Assembly (NCBI RefSeq): GCF_019455385.1
Contig: NZ_JACOFR010000002.1
Coordinates: forward strand, 310,001-374,000
DNA length: 64,000 nucleotides
DNA from: Bradyrhizobium sp. BR 10289
Lineage (GTDB): Bacteria; Pseudomonadota; Alphaproteobacteria; Rhizobiales; Xanthobacteraceae
Direction: 5' to 3'
Part shown: positions 10,302-20,725 of the stretch, piece after piece
How the letters are laid out: the number at the start of each line of letters is the position of its first letter
How positions within the stretch are numbered: position 1 is the first letter of the stretch
The notes under the pieces: generated by a model
Told to the model about the DNA's origin: nothing
Database searches by the model: none
The model's input: only the letters and a program-made list of their open reading frames with translations
Program-made: the position numbers and the translations under genes

Positions 10302-12836
10302 TTAGAACGTGGTGCCGCCGCCGAACCGGAATTCCTGCGTGCGGTCGTTCTTGCCCTTGGTCAGCGGCACGGCGTAGTCGAAGCGCAGCGGACCGAACGG
10401 CGACTGCCAGATCAGGCCGACACCGACTGACGAGCGGACGACGTTACCGTTGTCATACACCAGGCCGGTACAGGTGCCGGGCGTGGCCGGGTTGATCGTC
10501 GAGGGCGTACAGTTCGAGTTCTTGGTCGTGGTCATCTCGTTGGTCACCGACCACGTCGTCGGCCCCTGATAATCATAGAGACCACCAGCGTCGGCGTAGA
10601 CCGCGCCCTTCAAGCCCACTTCCTTCGGCAAGAACCAGAACGGCATCTGCAATTCGAGCGAAGCGCCCCAATATTTGGTGCCGCCGATGGCGTCCTGCGT
10701 GCCGTAAGGGTTCAAATCGCGCGGACCGATTCCGTTCGGAGCGAAGCCGCGGACGAGGTTCGGACCCATCTGGAAGTGATCGAGCATGCGCAGATCCTGG
10801 CTGCCGATCTTGTTCAGCATGCCGCTCTGCAAATGCACGAGGCCGACGATGTCCGACACCAGCGGAGCGTAGTACTTCGCATCGACGACCGACTTCAGGT
10901 AGGAGACGTCGCCGCCGACGCCGGCGAAATCCTGACGGAAGTCGATGAGCAGACCGTCGGTCGGGTTCTTGTTGTTGTCCAGCGTGTTGTAGGTCAGCGT
11001 GTAGCCGAGCGCGGAGGTCAGCGTCTTGCCGTTGGCGAGTTCCTTGCGCACCGGCAGCGAGGCTTCGCCGTCGCTGTAGCAGCCAAGGCCGCTGGTCGAG
11101 CTCAGGTCGATGCCGTTGGCGTTGGCGAAGGCCGGGCTCGGGTTGAAGGCTGGCGAGCCGACGACGTTGTTACAGTTCGCCAGATAGTACGGCAGCGTGA
11201 TTTCCTGCTGGTAGATCGAGTAGCGCAGCTGCAGCGCCAGATCTTCACGCAAGGAGAAGCCGAGGCGCGGCGAGAAGCCGAGCGTCTTGGTGCCGTAGGA
11301 GATGTAGCTGTTGGACAGCTGCTGGCGCTGATAGAGGTCGAGGCCGAGCGCGACGCGGTAGTCGAGCAGATAGGGCTCGACGAACGACAGCGAATAGCCG
11401 CGTGCATACTGGCCGTAGGTCACCGACGCCTTGGCGAACAGGCCGCGGCCGAGCAGGTTGCGCTCGGAGATCGAAACTTCGGCGAGCGCGCCGTCGGTGG
11501 TGGAGTAACCGCCCGAGATCGAGAAGTCGCCGGTCGATTTCTCTTCCATGTCGACGATCAGGATGACGCGGTCGCTCGAGGAGCCGGGCTCCGTCGTGAT
11601 CTTCACGCTCTTGAAGTAATCGAGGTTCTTCAGGCGCCGCTCGGCACGATCGACCAGCGCGCGGTTGTAGGCATCGCCCTCCGAGATGTCGAACTCGCGG
11701 CGGATGACGTAGTCGCGCGTGCGGGTGTTACCGCGCAGGTTGATGCGCTCGATATAGGTGCGCGGGCCCTCGTCGATGTTGAATACGACGGAGACGGTGT
11801 GCGCCTCGAAATTGCGGTCGCCGCCGGGACGGACCACGGCGAAGGCGTAGCCGCGGCGCGAGGCCTCGATCTGCATCTCCTCGACCGACTTCTCGACCGA
11901 TTCGACGTTGTAGAGCGAGCCGACATTGACGCGCGAATAGCTGCGCATCGAGGAGGGATCGAAGTTCGGAATGCTGGAGCGGAAATCGACCGCGCCGACG
12001 CGATATTGCGAGCCTTCCTCGATCTTGAAGGTGACGTTGAAGCCCTTCTTCTCCGGGTCGTATTCGGTGAGCGCGGCGACGACCTGGACGTCGGCGAAAC
12101 CGTTCTTGAGATAGAAGCGGCGGATCAGGTCGCGGTCGGCCTCGACGCGATCGGGATCGTAGATGTCGCTGCTGGCGAGGAAGCTCAGCAGGTTCGATTC
12201 GTGGGTCTTGATGACGTCGCGCAGACGGTACGACGAGAACGCGTTGTTGCCGATGAACTCGATCGACTTGACGCCGGTCTTGGCACCCTCCTCGATCGTG
12301 AAGACGAGGTCGACGCGGTTGTTCGGCTGCTCGATGATCTCGGGCGTCACGCGCACGTCATAACGGCCGGAACGGCGATAGATCTCGGCGATTCTGAGCG
12401 TATCGGACTGCACCATGGCACGGGAGAAGGTGCCGCGCGCCTTGGACTGAACTTCCGCGGTGAGCTGCTCGTCCTTGATCTTCTTGTTGCCCTCGAACGC
12501 GATGCGGCCGATCACCGGGTTTTCCACCACGGAGACGATGATCTGGCCGCCGGCGCCGCGGTTGATTCGCACGTCCTGGAACAGGCCGGTCTCGATCAGG
12601 GCCTTGAGGCCGTCATCGATGGCGCCCTGATCGAGGCGGCCGCCGGGACCGGGCTTGAAGTAGGAGCGGATCGTCTCCACCTCGACACGACGATTTCCCT
12701 CGACGGAAATCGACTGGACGGTCTGGGCAACCGCAGACGAAGACACAAAAGCAGCCCCAACCGGGGCAAGCACCGGCGCGCCGAACATGATCAGGGTTGC
12801 GAGCAAGCCCCCCCGGAGTCGCAGTCCAAACTTCAT
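10302..12836 (-). CDS. bamA: Outer membrane protein assembly factor BamA
   Basis: Central subunit of the BAM complex that inserts beta-barrel proteins into the outer membrane. I start at ATG 12836 ([12 protein letters not shown]), giving a signal peptide ending near AVAQ and an 844-residue precursor; a longer frame to 13001 lacks signal-peptide character. Five POTRA repeats run from about residue 40 to 430 (first: [20 protein letters not shown]), then the 16-stranded barrel ends in RFGGGTTF with the terminal aromatic residue. Between rseP and lpxD, as in most Proteobacteria. Confidence 0.96.
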   Translation of the reverse strand: MKFGLRLRGGLLATLIMFGAPVLAPVGAAFVSSSAVAQTVQSISVEGNRRVEVETIRSYFKPGPGGRLDQGAIDDGLKALIETGLFQDVRINRGAGGQIIVSVVENPVIGRIAFEGNKKIKDEQLTAEVQSKARGTFSRAMVQSDTLRIAEIYRRSGRYDVRVTPEIIEQPNNRVDLVFTIEEGAKTGVKSIEFIGNNAFSSYRLRDVIKTHESNLLSFLASSDIYDPDRVEADRDLIRRFYLKNGFADVQVVAALTEYDPEKKGFNVTFKIEEGSQYRVGAVDFRSSIPNFDPSSMRSYSRVNVGSLYNVESVEKSVEEMQIEASRRGYAFAVVRPGGDRNFEAHTVSVVFNIDEGPRTYIERINLRGNTRTRDYVIRREFDISEGDAYNRALVDRAERRLKNLDYFKSVKITTEPGSSSDRVILIVDMEEKSTGDFSISGGYSTTDGALAEVSISERNLLGRGLFAKASVTYGQYARGYSLSFVEPYLLDYRVALGLDLYQRQQLSNSYISYGTKTLGFSPRLGFSLREDLALQLRYSIYQQEITLPYYLANCNNVVGSPAFNPSPAFANANGIDLSSTSGLGCYSDGEASLPVRKELANGKTLTSALGYTLTYNTLDNNKNPTDGLLIDFRQDFAGVGGDVSYLKSVVDAKYYAPLVSDIVGLVHLQSGMLNKIGSQDLRMLDHFQMGPNLVRGFAPNGIGPRDLNPYGTQDAIGGTKYWGASLELQMPFWFLPKEVGLKGAVYADAGGLYDYQGPTTWSVTNEMTTTKNSNCTPSTINPATPGTCTGLVYDNGNVVRSSVGVGLIWQSPFGPLRFDYAVPLTKGKNDRTQEFRFGGGTTF

Positions 12837-13022
12837 GCGCAACGCGCCCTTATCAACGTGCCAGACCCAACCCCAACGCCGGTCTGGAGATTCCCCAAGT
12901 TCGATGCCGCTTGTAGCCAATTTCCTCGATGCCGCAAACGGCAGCAGACATCGTAATTTCAATTTCATTCCAAGACGTTGCTGATCAGCAACGCCATGCA
13001 CAACGCCACAAAAAAGCCCCTA

Positions 13023-14174
13023 TCAGGACGCCGCCATCCTGAGGATGTCGTTGTAGGTGGCAAACACCATCAACATCAGCACCAGGCCCAGTCCGATTCG
13101 GAATCCCATCTCCTGGGTCCGCTCGGACAAGGGCCGGCCGCGAGCCACTTCCGCCGCATAGAACATAAGGTGACCGCCGTCGAGCAGCGGGATCGGGAAC
13201 AGGTTCAGCAGGCCGATCGACACCGACAGCACGGCGCACAGATTGATCACGAATTGGAACCCGGCGCTTGCGGCCTGACCCGACATTTTGGCAATGCCCA
13301 GGACGCCGCTAACCTCGTTGGGATTGCCCTGTCCGACGAACAGCGATCCCAGGAACTTGAAGGTGCTGGTGATGATGAACCAGACCTGCTCGACCCCGAT
13401 CTTGAGCGCCTCGCCGATCCCGACCGGCGCGGTCGAGGTCTCGCCGGCCTGGGCCTTGTGCTCGACGCCGAGCACGCCGACCTTGTGGCTGTTGCCGAAC
13501 GGATCCTTGCGTTCGAGCAGCGCCGGCGTCGCCGTCAGCGACACGACGGCGCCGTCCCGCTTCACTTGGAAGGCAAGCGCTGAGCCGGCATTCATCGCAA
13601 CGATTCGCTGCATATCGGCAAAGCTCTCGATCGGCTTGCCGTCGATCTGAACGACGACGTCACCGACCTTGAAACCGGCGGCCGCAGCAGCGCCGTCCGC
13701 AACGACGCCGTCGACCCGCGCGATCGTGCTCGGCTTGCCGTAATACAGGGCCATCCCTGCAAAGATCAGGGCGCCGAGGATGAAATTGGCGATTGGGCCG
13801 GCTGCGACGATGGCAGCGCGTGGACCAACTTTCTTGTGGTGGAAGCTGCCGGCGCGCTCCTCCGCCGTCATGGCCGCGAGCTTCTCGGTCGACGGGGTCG
13901 AGGCTTCGCTCTCGTCGCCGAAGAACTTGACGTAGCCGCCGAGCGGGATCGCCGAGATCTTCCAGCGGGTGCCATGGCGGTCGTTGAAACCAACGAGCTC
14001 AGGTCCGAAACCGAGCGAAAAGGTTAACACCCGAACGCCGGCCCAGCGCGCGACCAGGAAATGGCCAAGCTCATGGAAGAACACGACGATCGTCAGGACG
14101 AACAGGAAGGGAACTGCGTAGCCGAGGAGCCCATGGCTCAACGTATTAAAACTATGGGTAAAAAAGTCGATCAT
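13023..14174 (-). CDS. rseP: Site-2 intramembrane metalloprotease RseP
   Basis: Inner-membrane M50 protease that cleaves transmembrane proteins such as anti-sigma factors and remnant signal peptides. The zinc motif HELGH sits in the first membrane segment (VVFFHELGHFLVARWAGV), followed by a PDZ domain near residues 125-200 (KVGDVVVQIDGKPIESF). The C-terminal helix carries the third zinc ligand in NLFPIPLLDGGHL. It has 383 residues with about four membrane helices. It starts 44 bases after dxr and precedes bamA. Confidence 0.95.
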   Translation of the reverse strand: MIDFFTHSFNTLSHGLLGYAVPFLFVLTIVVFFHELGHFLVARWAGVRVLTFSLGFGPELVGFNDRHGTRWKISAIPLGGYVKFFGDESEASTPSTEKLAAMTAEERAGSFHHKKVGPRAAIVAAGPIANFILGALIFAGMALYYGKPSTIARVDGVVADGAAAAAGFKVGDVVVQIDGKPIESFADMQRIVAMNAGSALAFQVKRDGAVVSLTATPALLERKDPFGNSHKVGVLGVEHKAQAGETSTAPVGIGEALKIGVEQVWFIITSTFKFLGSLFVGQGNPNEVSGVLGIAKMSGQAASAGFQFVINLCAVLSVSIGLLNLFPIPLLDGGHLMFYAAEVARGRPLSERTQEMGFRIGLGLVLMLMVFATYNDILRMAAS

Positions 14175-14218
14175 CGATGTCCCTCGCCCAGCGCCGCTCG
14201 GCCCTGGCCCCGAATTAA

Positions 14219-15442
14219 CTAGGATGCCTTTAAGGCAATTTGAGGCAATAGGGCGGCAGCTCTATTTCGCGCAACATGGTCAACAGAGATTGCATCATCC
14301 GCTGAGGTCATGGGGGCCTGGTTCCCGCTGCGGATCCAGTCGTCGAGCGTCGCCTCGACCAGGCGGGCGATGGCGCCGAACCGGATCTTGCCGGCGATGA
14401 AAGCGGCGACCGCAACCTCGTTGGCGGCGTTGTAGACGGTGGTCGCCCCCTTCCCGGTGCGGAGCGCGTCGAAAGCCAGCCGCAGTCCCGGGAACCGCTC
14501 GAAGTCCGGTGCCTCGAAGGTCAGCTGGCCGATCTTGGCGAGGTCGAGCTTGGCCGCCGGGCCCTTGATCCGGTCGGGCCAGCCGAGGCAATGCGCGATC
14601 GGCGTGCGCATGTCGGGCGAACCGAGCTGGGCCATCACCGAGCGATCGGAGAATTCCACCATGCCGTGGATGATCGACTGCGGATGCACCAGCACGTCGA
14701 TCTCGTCGGGCGAGAGCGCGAACAGATAGGACGCCTCGATCACCTCGAGGCCCTTGTTCATCATCGAGGCGGAATCGATCGTGATCTTCTGGCCCATGCT
14801 CCAGTTCGGATGCTTCAGCGCCTGTTCGAGCGTCGCCTGCTCGATGTCGGCGGGCTTCCAGGTCCGGAACGGACCACCCGAGGCCGTGATGATGACGCGG
14901 ACGAGCTCGTCGCGGTTGCCCGAGGCGAGCGCCTGAAACAACGCATTGTGCTCGGAATCAGCAGGCAAAATGCAGGCGCCTGCTTTCGCAGCGCGCTGCA
15001 TGAAGAAATCGCCGGCGCAAACCAGGCATTCCTTGTTGGCGAGCGCGACATGCGCGCCGCGATCGACCGCAGCCAGCGCCGGCTTCAGTCCGGCCGCACC
15101 GCTGACGGCCGCCATGACCCAGTCGGCGGGACGCGCACCGGCTTCAATCACCGCGCTTTCGCCGGCGCCGCATTCGGTCGCTGTGCCCGCGAGTGCGGCC
15201 TTGAGGTCGGCGAGCCTGGAGCTGTCGGCGATCGCAACGAAGCGCGCGGAAAATTCCTTCGCAAGCTTGGCCAGCGCTTCGACATTGCTGTTCGCGGTCA
15301 AGGCTTCGACGCGGTAACGCTCGGGCGACGCCCGCAGCAGATCCATCGTGCTGTCGCCGATCGAGCCGGTGGCACCGAGGACCGTGACGCTGCGGATATC
15401 GGCCGCAGCAGGCCTGTTGTTACGCAAGGGAACGGCGCTCAT
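14219..15442 (-). CDS. dxr: 1-deoxy-D-xylulose-5-phosphate reductoisomerase
   Basis: Second enzyme of the MEP isoprenoid pathway, converting DXP to MEP with NADPH. The N-terminal Rossmann motif is [18 protein letters not shown], metal and substrate residues lie in [12 protein letters not shown] and around ASGGPF, and the flexible loop is [25 protein letters not shown] start at ATG 15442 ([10 protein letters not shown]), 407 residues, 4 bases after cdsA. The pathway links functionally to uppS, which consumes its products. Confidence 0.96.
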   Translation of the reverse strand: MSAVPLRNNRPAAADIRSVTVLGATGSIGDSTMDLLRASPERYRVEALTANSNVEALAKLAKEFSARFVAIADSSRLADLKAALAGTATECGAGESAVIEAGARPADWVMAAVSGAAGLKPALAAVDRGAHVALANKECLVCAGDFFMQRAAKAGACILPADSEHNALFQALASGNRDELVRVIITASGGPFRTWKPADIEQATLEQALKHPNWSMGQKITIDSASMMNKGLEVIEASYLFALSPDEIDVLVHPQSIIHGMVEFSDRSVMAQLGSPDMRTPIAHCLGWPDRIKGPAAKLDLAKIGQLTFEAPDFERFPGLRLAFDALRTGKGATTVYNAANEVAVAAFIAGKIRFGAIARLVEATLDDWIRSGNQAPMTSADDAISVDHVARNRAAALLPQIALKAS

Positions 15443-15446
15443 ATCC

Positions 15447-16289
15447 TCACCAAACCATAAGACCGCTTCCGGCGCTATGCACACCATGGCGGAGGAAACC
15501 GATAATCCATGCCATCAGAATGGCGGCAACGAAGCCGTCCAGACGGTCCAACAGACCGCCATGGCCGGGAATTAAGTGACTGGAATCCTTGACATCGAAG
15601 CGCCGCTTCACGGCCGATTCGAAGAGGTCGCCGAGCTGCGAGACCACCGAGAGGACGGCGCTGGCCAGCAGCAATGGAACCGCCTTCCCGATCCCGCAGG
15701 CAGCAAAGCCGGCAGCGACCGCAAGGCTCGCCGTGAAGCCGCCAAAGGCTCCGGCCCAGGTCTTCTTCGGACTGACGCGCGGCCAGAGCTTCGGTCCGCC
15801 GATGCTGCGGCCGGCGAAATAGCCGCCGATGTCGGTTGCCCACACCACCAGCAGCACGAACATCAGCGCGGAGAAGCCGTTGACGAGATCCTTCCGCACC
15901 AGGATCGAAGCGAGCAGCGCCGCCGCTGCATAGGCGAAGCCGGTCGCCGCCCACATGAACTTGCCGCGCGCGATCAGCGTCACGATCGCACCGCCAATGC
16001 AGCCGACGATGATCGCGGTCTTGAGTGCGCCGGCGGCGACGCACAGTCCCATCGCGGCGATGACGATCGTCCCTGCTCCGGTCAGCGCGGTCGAGCCCGC
16101 ACCCACCACCATCAGCCATTCCGCGAACAATCCGATCGACACCAGGGTAACGAGAAGCGCCCACAGCCATCCGCCGGCATAGGCCACCGCGATGACGAGC
16201 GGCGCCAACACCAGGGCTGCGAGGACTCGCATCACCAGATTGCTCGGGGCAGGCCTTTCGCCCGCCGGTGCGGCGTCGGGTTCGCTCAC
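15447..16289 (-). CDS. cdsA: Phosphatidate cytidylyltransferase
   Basis: Integral membrane enzyme making CDP-diacylglycerol from phosphatidate and CTP for phospholipid synthesis. It has 280 residues with about seven hydrophobic segments. The C-terminal signature appears as [12 protein letters not shown] and later [19 protein letters not shown]. It begins with GTG, whose bases overlap the uppS stop (GTGA), indicating coupled translation. Confidence 0.95.
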   Translation of the reverse strand: MSEPDAAPAGERPAPSNLVMRVLAALVLAPLVIAVAYAGGWLWALLVTLVSIGLFAEWLMVVGAGSTALTGAGTIVIAAMGLCVAAGALKTAIIVGCIGGAIVTLIARGKFMWAATGFAYAAAALLASILVRKDLVNGFSALMFVLLVVWATDIGGYFAGRSIGGPKLWPRVSPKKTWAGAFGGFTASLAVAAGFAACGIGKAVPLLLASAVLSVVSQLGDLFESAVKRRFDVKDSSHLIPGHGGLLDRLDGFVAAILMAWIIGFLRHGVHSAGSGLMVW

Positions 16290-17044
16290 GAGGCGGTTTT
16301 CGCGACCAGACCGCCAAAACGGCGCTCGCGCCGGGCGAACTCGGCGATCGCGCTTTCCAGCGCCGCCTTGTCGAAATCGGGCCAGTGGATCGGCACGAAG
16401 ACGAGCTCGCTATAGGCGGCCTGCCACATCAGGAAATTGGACAGGCGCTGCTCGCCGCTGGTGCGGATGATGAGATCGGGATCGGGAATGTCGGGCGCAT
16501 CGAGATGCGCGCCGAGCGTGTCGGCGTCGATCGAGGCAGGATCGCGCTGTCCTTCCGCAACCTCGCGGGCGAGCTTCTGCGCCGCTTTCGCGATCTCCTG
16601 CCGCGAGCCGTAGTTGAAGGCGACGACGAGCGTGAGGCGCGTATTGTCGCGCGTCAGCTCCTCGGCCTCGTTCAGCAGCGCGCAGATGTCGCCCTCGAGT
16701 CCCTCGCGCTCGCCGATGATACGGACCTTGACGCCGTCGCGATGCAGGCTGGCGAGATCGTTGCGGATGAAGCGGCGGAGCAGACCGAAGAGATCGCCGA
16801 TCTCGCTCGCCGGGCGCGACCAGTTTTCGGAAGAGAAAGAGAAGATGGTGAGATAGCGGATGCCGAGCTCGTGCGAGGCGCGCACCACGCGGCGCAGCGC
16901 CTCGACACCGCGGCGGTGACCCTCCGCCCGCGGCAGGCCGCGCGCCGCTGCCCAACGCCCGTTGCCGTCCATGATGATGGCGACATGCGCAGGCGCGTCG
17001 GACCGGTCGGGTCCTTCCGTGGCGGGCGCGGCGGCGTTGGACAT
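16286..17044 (-). CDS. uppS: Undecaprenyl diphosphate synthase
   Basis: Cis-prenyltransferase that elongates farnesyl diphosphate to the C55 carrier lipid for peptidoglycan and O-antigen. It has 252 residues. The pyrophosphate-binding motif [22 protein letters not shown] is complete with the catalytic aspartate, and the C-terminal signature [17 protein letters not shown] is intact. It starts 10 bases after frr and overlaps cdsA by four bases. Confidence 0.96.
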   Translation of the reverse strand: MSNAAAPATEGPDRSDAPAHVAIIMDGNGRWAAARGLPRAEGHRRGVEALRRVVRASHELGIRYLTIFSFSSENWSRPASEIGDLFGLLRRFIRNDLASLHRDGVKVRIIGEREGLEGDICALLNEAEELTRDNTRLTLVVAFNYGSRQEIAKAAQKLAREVAEGQRDPASIDADTLGAHLDAPDIPDPDLIIRTSGEQRLSNFLMWQAAYSELVFVPIHWPDFDKAALESAIAEFARRERRFGGLVAKTAS

Positions 17045-17054
17045 GGAAGCGGCC

Positions 17055-17618
17055 TTAAACGGTCAGGATTTCTTTTTCCTTGGCGGCCAGCAGCTGGTCG
17101 ATCTCGGCGATGGTGCCGTCGGTCGCCTTCTGCACCTCGTCGGCGTGACGCTTCTGATCGTCCTCCGACATCTCGTGATTCTTCTCGAGCTTCTTGAGGA
17201 CGTCGAGACCGTCGCGGCGGACATGGCGCGCGGCAACCTTGGCGGCTTCGGCGTATTTATGCGCGACCTTCACCAGCTCCTTGCGGCGCTCCTCGTTGAG
17301 TTCGGGGATGCGCAGGCGCAGCACTTGGCCTTCGGTCGCCGGCGACAGGCCGAGATTGGAATCGACGATCGCCTTCTCCACCGCCTTGACCATGGTCTTG
17401 TCCCAGACCTGCACCGAGATCAGGCGCGGCTCCGGCACGCTGACGGTGGCGAGCTGGTTCAGCGGCATGTGGCTGCCGTAAGCTTCGACCTGCACCGGGT
17501 CGAGCATGGAGGCCGAGGCGCGGCCGGTGCGCAGGCCGCCAAGCTCGTGCTTGAGCGATGCGACGGCGCCCTGCATGCGGCGCTTGACTTCTTTGAGGTC
17601 GAAATTACCCGTGGCCAT
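17055..17618 (-). CDS. frr: Ribosome recycling factor
   Basis: With EF-G it splits post-termination ribosomes. The three-helix-bundle protein shows the conserved [21 protein letters not shown] near the hinge and the C-terminal [12 protein letters not shown] segment. I choose ATG 17618 (187 residues) because AGGAG lies about 7 bases upstream; the adjacent GTG at 17621 would place the site too close. It sits between pyrH and uppS. Confidence 0.96.
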   Translation of the reverse strand: MATGNFDLKEVKRRMQGAVASLKHELGGLRTGRASASMLDPVQVEAYGSHMPLNQLATVSVPEPRLISVQVWDKTMVKAVEKAIVDSNLGLSPATEGQVLRLRIPELNEERRKELVKVAHKYAEAAKVAARHVRRDGLDVLKKLEKNHEMSEDDQKRHADEVQKATDGTIAEIDQLLAAKEKEILTV

Positions 17619-17686
17619 CACGTTTCTCCTTCAATATCCCGGCGACCCGACCCGCGCCCTTGCTGTAGGGCGCATCCGATGAGCCG

Positions 17687-18403
17687 TCAGCCGGCGACAA
17701 TTGTCCCGTGGCCGGCGCCGCGCAGAATCGCGCCGATCGAACCGGGCTCGGCGATCGAAAATACGATGATAGGCAGCGACGTCTCGCGGGCAAGTGCGAA
17801 GGCGGTCGCGTCCATCACCTTGTAGCCGCCCTCGATCGCCTGCGAATGCGTCAGGCGGTCGAACCGCGTCGCGGACGGATCCTTCTTCGGATCGGCCGAG
17901 TAGACGCCATCGACATTGGTCGCCTTCAGCACCGCCTCCGCGCCGATCTCGGCAGCCCGCAGCACCGCCGTCGTGTCCGTGGTGAAGAACGGATTGCCGG
18001 TTCCACCGCCGAGCAGCAGGATCCGGCCTTCGGCCAGGTATTTGTGCGCCGCAGTGCGGGTGAACAGCTCGGAAATCTCGGGCATGACGAAGGCCGAGAG
18101 CGCCCTCGCCGGCGTCCCCTTGCGCTCGATCGTGGCTTCGAGCGCAAGGCAGTTCATCATGGTGGCAAGCATGCCCATGGTGTCGCCGGTCGGACGCGAC
18201 ACGCCGCGCGAGGAGACCTCGACGCCGCGAAAGATGTTGCCGCCGCCGATCACGACCGCAACTTCGCATCCGAGCTGGCGGGCGGCGATGAGATCGTCCG
18301 CAACCCGGTCCATGGTCGGCTGATCGATGCCAAATCCCTGCTGTCCCGCGAGATACTCGCCGGACAGCTTGACCACGACGCGACGATAGACCGGATCAGT
18401 CAT
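17687..18403 (-). CDS. pyrH: UMP kinase
   Basis: Hexameric amino-acid-kinase-fold enzyme phosphorylating UMP to UDP. It has 238 residues from [18 protein letters not shown]. Conserved elements include the glycine-rich [12 protein letters not shown] and the [17 protein letters not shown] substrate loop. It lies between tsf and frr, the standard bacterial order. An upstream in-frame ATG at 18442 is less likely because the extra residues precede the conserved KLSGE strand by too much. Confidence 0.96.
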   Translation of the reverse strand: MTDPVYRRVVVKLSGEYLAGQQGFGIDQPTMDRVADDLIAARQLGCEVAVVIGGGNIFRGVEVSSRGVSRPTGDTMGMLATMMNCLALEATIERKGTPARALSAFVMPEISELFTRTAAHKYLAEGRILLLGGGTGNPFFTTDTTAVLRAAEIGAEAVLKATNVDGVYSADPKKDPSATRFDRLTHSQAIEGGYKVMDATAFALARETSLPIIVFSIAEPGSIGAILRGAGHGTIVAG

Positions 18404-18466
18404 GAGCACTTTCCTTGGCCCTGGCGCCGCTTCCGGCGGCAACGCCGGAAGGAGGTGTTCCGGCGC

Positions 18467-19390
18467 TTACTTCTTGCCGCTGGCCGCCGCGACCTCGGCC
18501 GCGAAGTCGCTTTCCTGCTTCTCGATGCCCTCACCGAGAGCATAGCGCACGAAGCCGGCGATCTTCACGGGCCCGCCGACCTTGCCTTCGGCTTCCTTCA
18601 CCGCCTGCGCCACCGACTTGCCGGTGTCGTGGATGAAGGCCTGCTCGAGCAGGCAGACTTCCTTGTAATAGGTCTTGAGGCCGGACTCGACGATCTTCTC
18701 GATCACGTTCTCGGGCTTGCCCTGCTGGCGATATTTGTCGGCGAGAACGTCCTTCTCGCGCTTGACCACGGCCGGATCGAGGCCGGAGGCATCGAGCGCG
18801 AGCGGGTTGGTCGCGGCGACATGCATCGCGATCTGGCGGCCGAGTGCGGCGAGCTCGTCGGCCTTGCCCGGCGATTCCAGCGCAACGAGGACACCCAGCT
18901 TGCCGGCGCCGTCGATGACCGCGCCGTGGATGTAGTGCGAGACCACGCCCTGGCTCACTTCGAGCGCAGCGGCGCGGCGCAGCGTCATGTTTTCGCCGAT
19001 GGTGGCGATCGCGTCATTGATCGCGGTCTCGATCGTGACGTCGCCGACCTTGGCGGCCTTGATCTTCTCGACATCGGCCCCGACGTCGAAGGCGACCTGG
19101 GCGATCATCTTGACGAGGCCCTGGAACTGGCCGTTGCGCGCGACGAAGTCGGTCTCGGAGTTGACCTCGACCACGACGCCCTTGTTGCCCTTGGTGAGCG
19201 CGCCGATCAGGCCCTCGGCCGCGACACGGCCGGACTTCTTGGCGGCCTTGGACAAGCCCTTCTTGCGCAGCCAATCCTGCGCCGCTTCCATGTTGCCGTC
19301 GTTCTCGGTCAGCGCGGCCTTGCAGTCCATCATGCCTGCGCCGGTGGACTCGCGCAGATCCTTGACCATCGCAGCAGTGATCGTTGCCAT
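18467..19390 (-). CDS. tsf: Elongation factor Ts
   Basis: Guanine-nucleotide exchange factor for EF-Tu. It has 307 residues from [20 protein letters not shown]. The N-terminal UBA-like domain carries the [12 protein letters not shown] motif and is followed by the core with [10 protein letters not shown]. It follows rpsB after 132 bases and probably belongs to the same transcript. Confidence 0.97.
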   Translation of the reverse strand: MATITAAMVKDLRESTGAGMMDCKAALTENDGNMEAAQDWLRKKGLSKAAKKSGRVAAEGLIGALTKGNKGVVVEVNSETDFVARNGQFQGLVKMIAQVAFDVGADVEKIKAAKVGDVTIETAINDAIATIGENMTLRRAAALEVSQGVVSHYIHGAVIDGAGKLGVLVALESPGKADELAALGRQIAMHVAATNPLALDASGLDPAVVKREKDVLADKYRQQGKPENVIEKIVESGLKTYYKEVCLLEQAFIHDTGKSVAQAVKEAEGKVGGPVKIAGFVRYALGEGIEKQESDFAAEVAAASGKK

Positions 19391-19522
19391 CGTTGAAAAT
19401 CCTTCTTGCCTGCCGGTTTGCCGCGGCGTGGCCTCGATTGCCCCGCCGCGGTCCATCTCAGGAATTCGCGTCAACTGAATGAAATGGTGGCCGGATCCGA
19501 TCCGGCCAACCGATCGCTCTGA

Positions 19523-20518
19523 CTATTCCGCTTCCGCGGTCAGCGCCTTGGCCTTGGCGACCCAGGCATCTGCGCGGCTCGGAAGACCGACTTCCTCGCC
19601 GATCGTGTGCGCGGTGTCGTGGTCGAGCTCGGCGAGCTGCCAATAGTGGAAGATGCCGAGATCGTTGAACTTCTTCTCGATCGCACCCGAGACGCCCGGG
19701 AGCTTCTTGAGGTCGTCGGCGGTGCCGCGGGGACCGGCAAGACCCTGGAAGCCGCTCGAGGAAGGCGCCGGCAGATCTTCGGCGACCGGCTGGGCCGAAG
19801 CACCGATGTCGATGCCCGAATCGCCCTGGGCACGCGAGATGCCGTCGATCGCCGCGCGCGCGACCAGGTCGCAATACAGCGCGATGGCGCGGCCGGCGTC
19901 GTCATTGCCCGGGACCACATAGGTGATGCCCTTCGGGTCCGAATTGGTGTCGACGATCGCGGCGACCGGGATGTTGAGGCGCTGGGCCTCCTGGATCGCG
20001 ATGTCTTCCTTGTTGGTGTCGATCACGAAGATCAGGTCGGGCAGACCGCCCATGTCCTTGATGCCGCCGAGCGAGCGGTCGAGCTTGTCGCGCTCGCGCT
20101 GCAGCGTCAGGCGCTCCTTCTTGGTGTAGGAATTGGCTTCGCCGCCCGAGAGCACGTCGTCGAGGTGACGCAGGCGCTTGATCGAGGCCGAGATCGTCTT
20201 CCAGTTGGTCAGCGTGCCGCCGAGCCAGCGCGAATTGACGAAATACTGCGCGCAGCGCTTGGCCGCGTCGGCAACGCCGTCCTGCGCCTGGCGCTTGGTA
20301 CCGACGAACAGGATGCGGCCGCCCTTGGCCACGGTGTCGCTGACGGCCTGCAGGGCCGTGTGCAGCATCGGCACGGTCTGGGCGAGGTCGACGATGTGGA
20401 TGTTGTTGCGCGCGCCGAAAATGAACGGCGCCATTTTCGGATTCCAGCGGTGCGACTGGTGACCAAAGTGCACGCCAGCTTCGAGCAGCTGACGCATGGT
20501 GAAATCGGGTAGTGCCAT
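19523..20518 (-). CDS. rpsB: 30S ribosomal protein S2 with C-terminal extension
   Basis: Structural protein of the small subunit. I choose ATG 20518 ([20 protein letters not shown]), giving 331 residues, about 90 more than E. coli S2. The core ends near residue 240. The tail begins with an Ala/Gly/Ser/Pro-rich linker and continues with a helical segment containing [20 protein letters not shown], reminiscent of helix-hairpin-helix or SAM-like domains and shared by many alphaproteobacterial S2 proteins. It heads the rpsB-tsf-pyrH-frr cluster. Confidence 0.96.
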   Translation of the reverse strand: MALPDFTMRQLLEAGVHFGHQSHRWNPKMAPFIFGARNNIHIVDLAQTVPMLHTALQAVSDTVAKGGRILFVGTKRQAQDGVADAAKRCAQYFVNSRWLGGTLTNWKTISASIKRLRHLDDVLSGGEANSYTKKERLTLQRERDKLDRSLGGIKDMGGLPDLIFVIDTNKEDIAIQEAQRLNIPVAAIVDTNSDPKGITYVVPGNDDAGRAIALYCDLVARAAIDGISRAQGDSGIDIGASAQPVAEDLPAPSSSGFQGLAGPRGTADDLKKLPGVSGAIEKKFNDLGIFHYWQLAELDHDTAHTIGEEVGLPSRADAWVAKAKALTAEAE

Positions 20519-20667
20519 CGTTTGAATTCTCCGGTTGGTTCCTCCGGAAACGTGTGAGCAAAACGGAGCGTTCTCGCCCCGGTTGCCACCGGACGGCCTT
20601 GCGAGCCATGTTTCCGTGTGAGATGGCGCGCTGTATAGCGCCATTTCGGCCAGAAGCAAGGAAATAA

Positions 20668-20704
20668 GGGCCTCATCCCGGGCGTTTCCGCCCGCGAGAG
20701 GCCC
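20668..20704 (-). terminator. Probable terminator of the caspase-fold gene
   Basis: Two nested inverted repeats, GGGCCTC / GAGGCCC (20668-20674 with 20698-20704) enclosing CGGGCG / CGCCCG with a four-base loop, lie 21 bases beyond the stop of the minus-strand gene ending at 20726. The exit sequence TTATTTCC is only moderately T-rich. It separates this gene from rpsB. Confidence 0.6.
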
Positions 20705-20725
20705 TTTCCGTAAATACCCCTACCC

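Noticed and set aside
10776..12956. Plus-strand frame of over 700 codons opposite bamA
   Set aside because: Antisense shadow of BamA; no family character in the translation.
12837..13001. N-terminal extension of bamA, including a second candidate start at 12968
   Set aside because: It would put the clear signal peptide 55 residues inside the protein.
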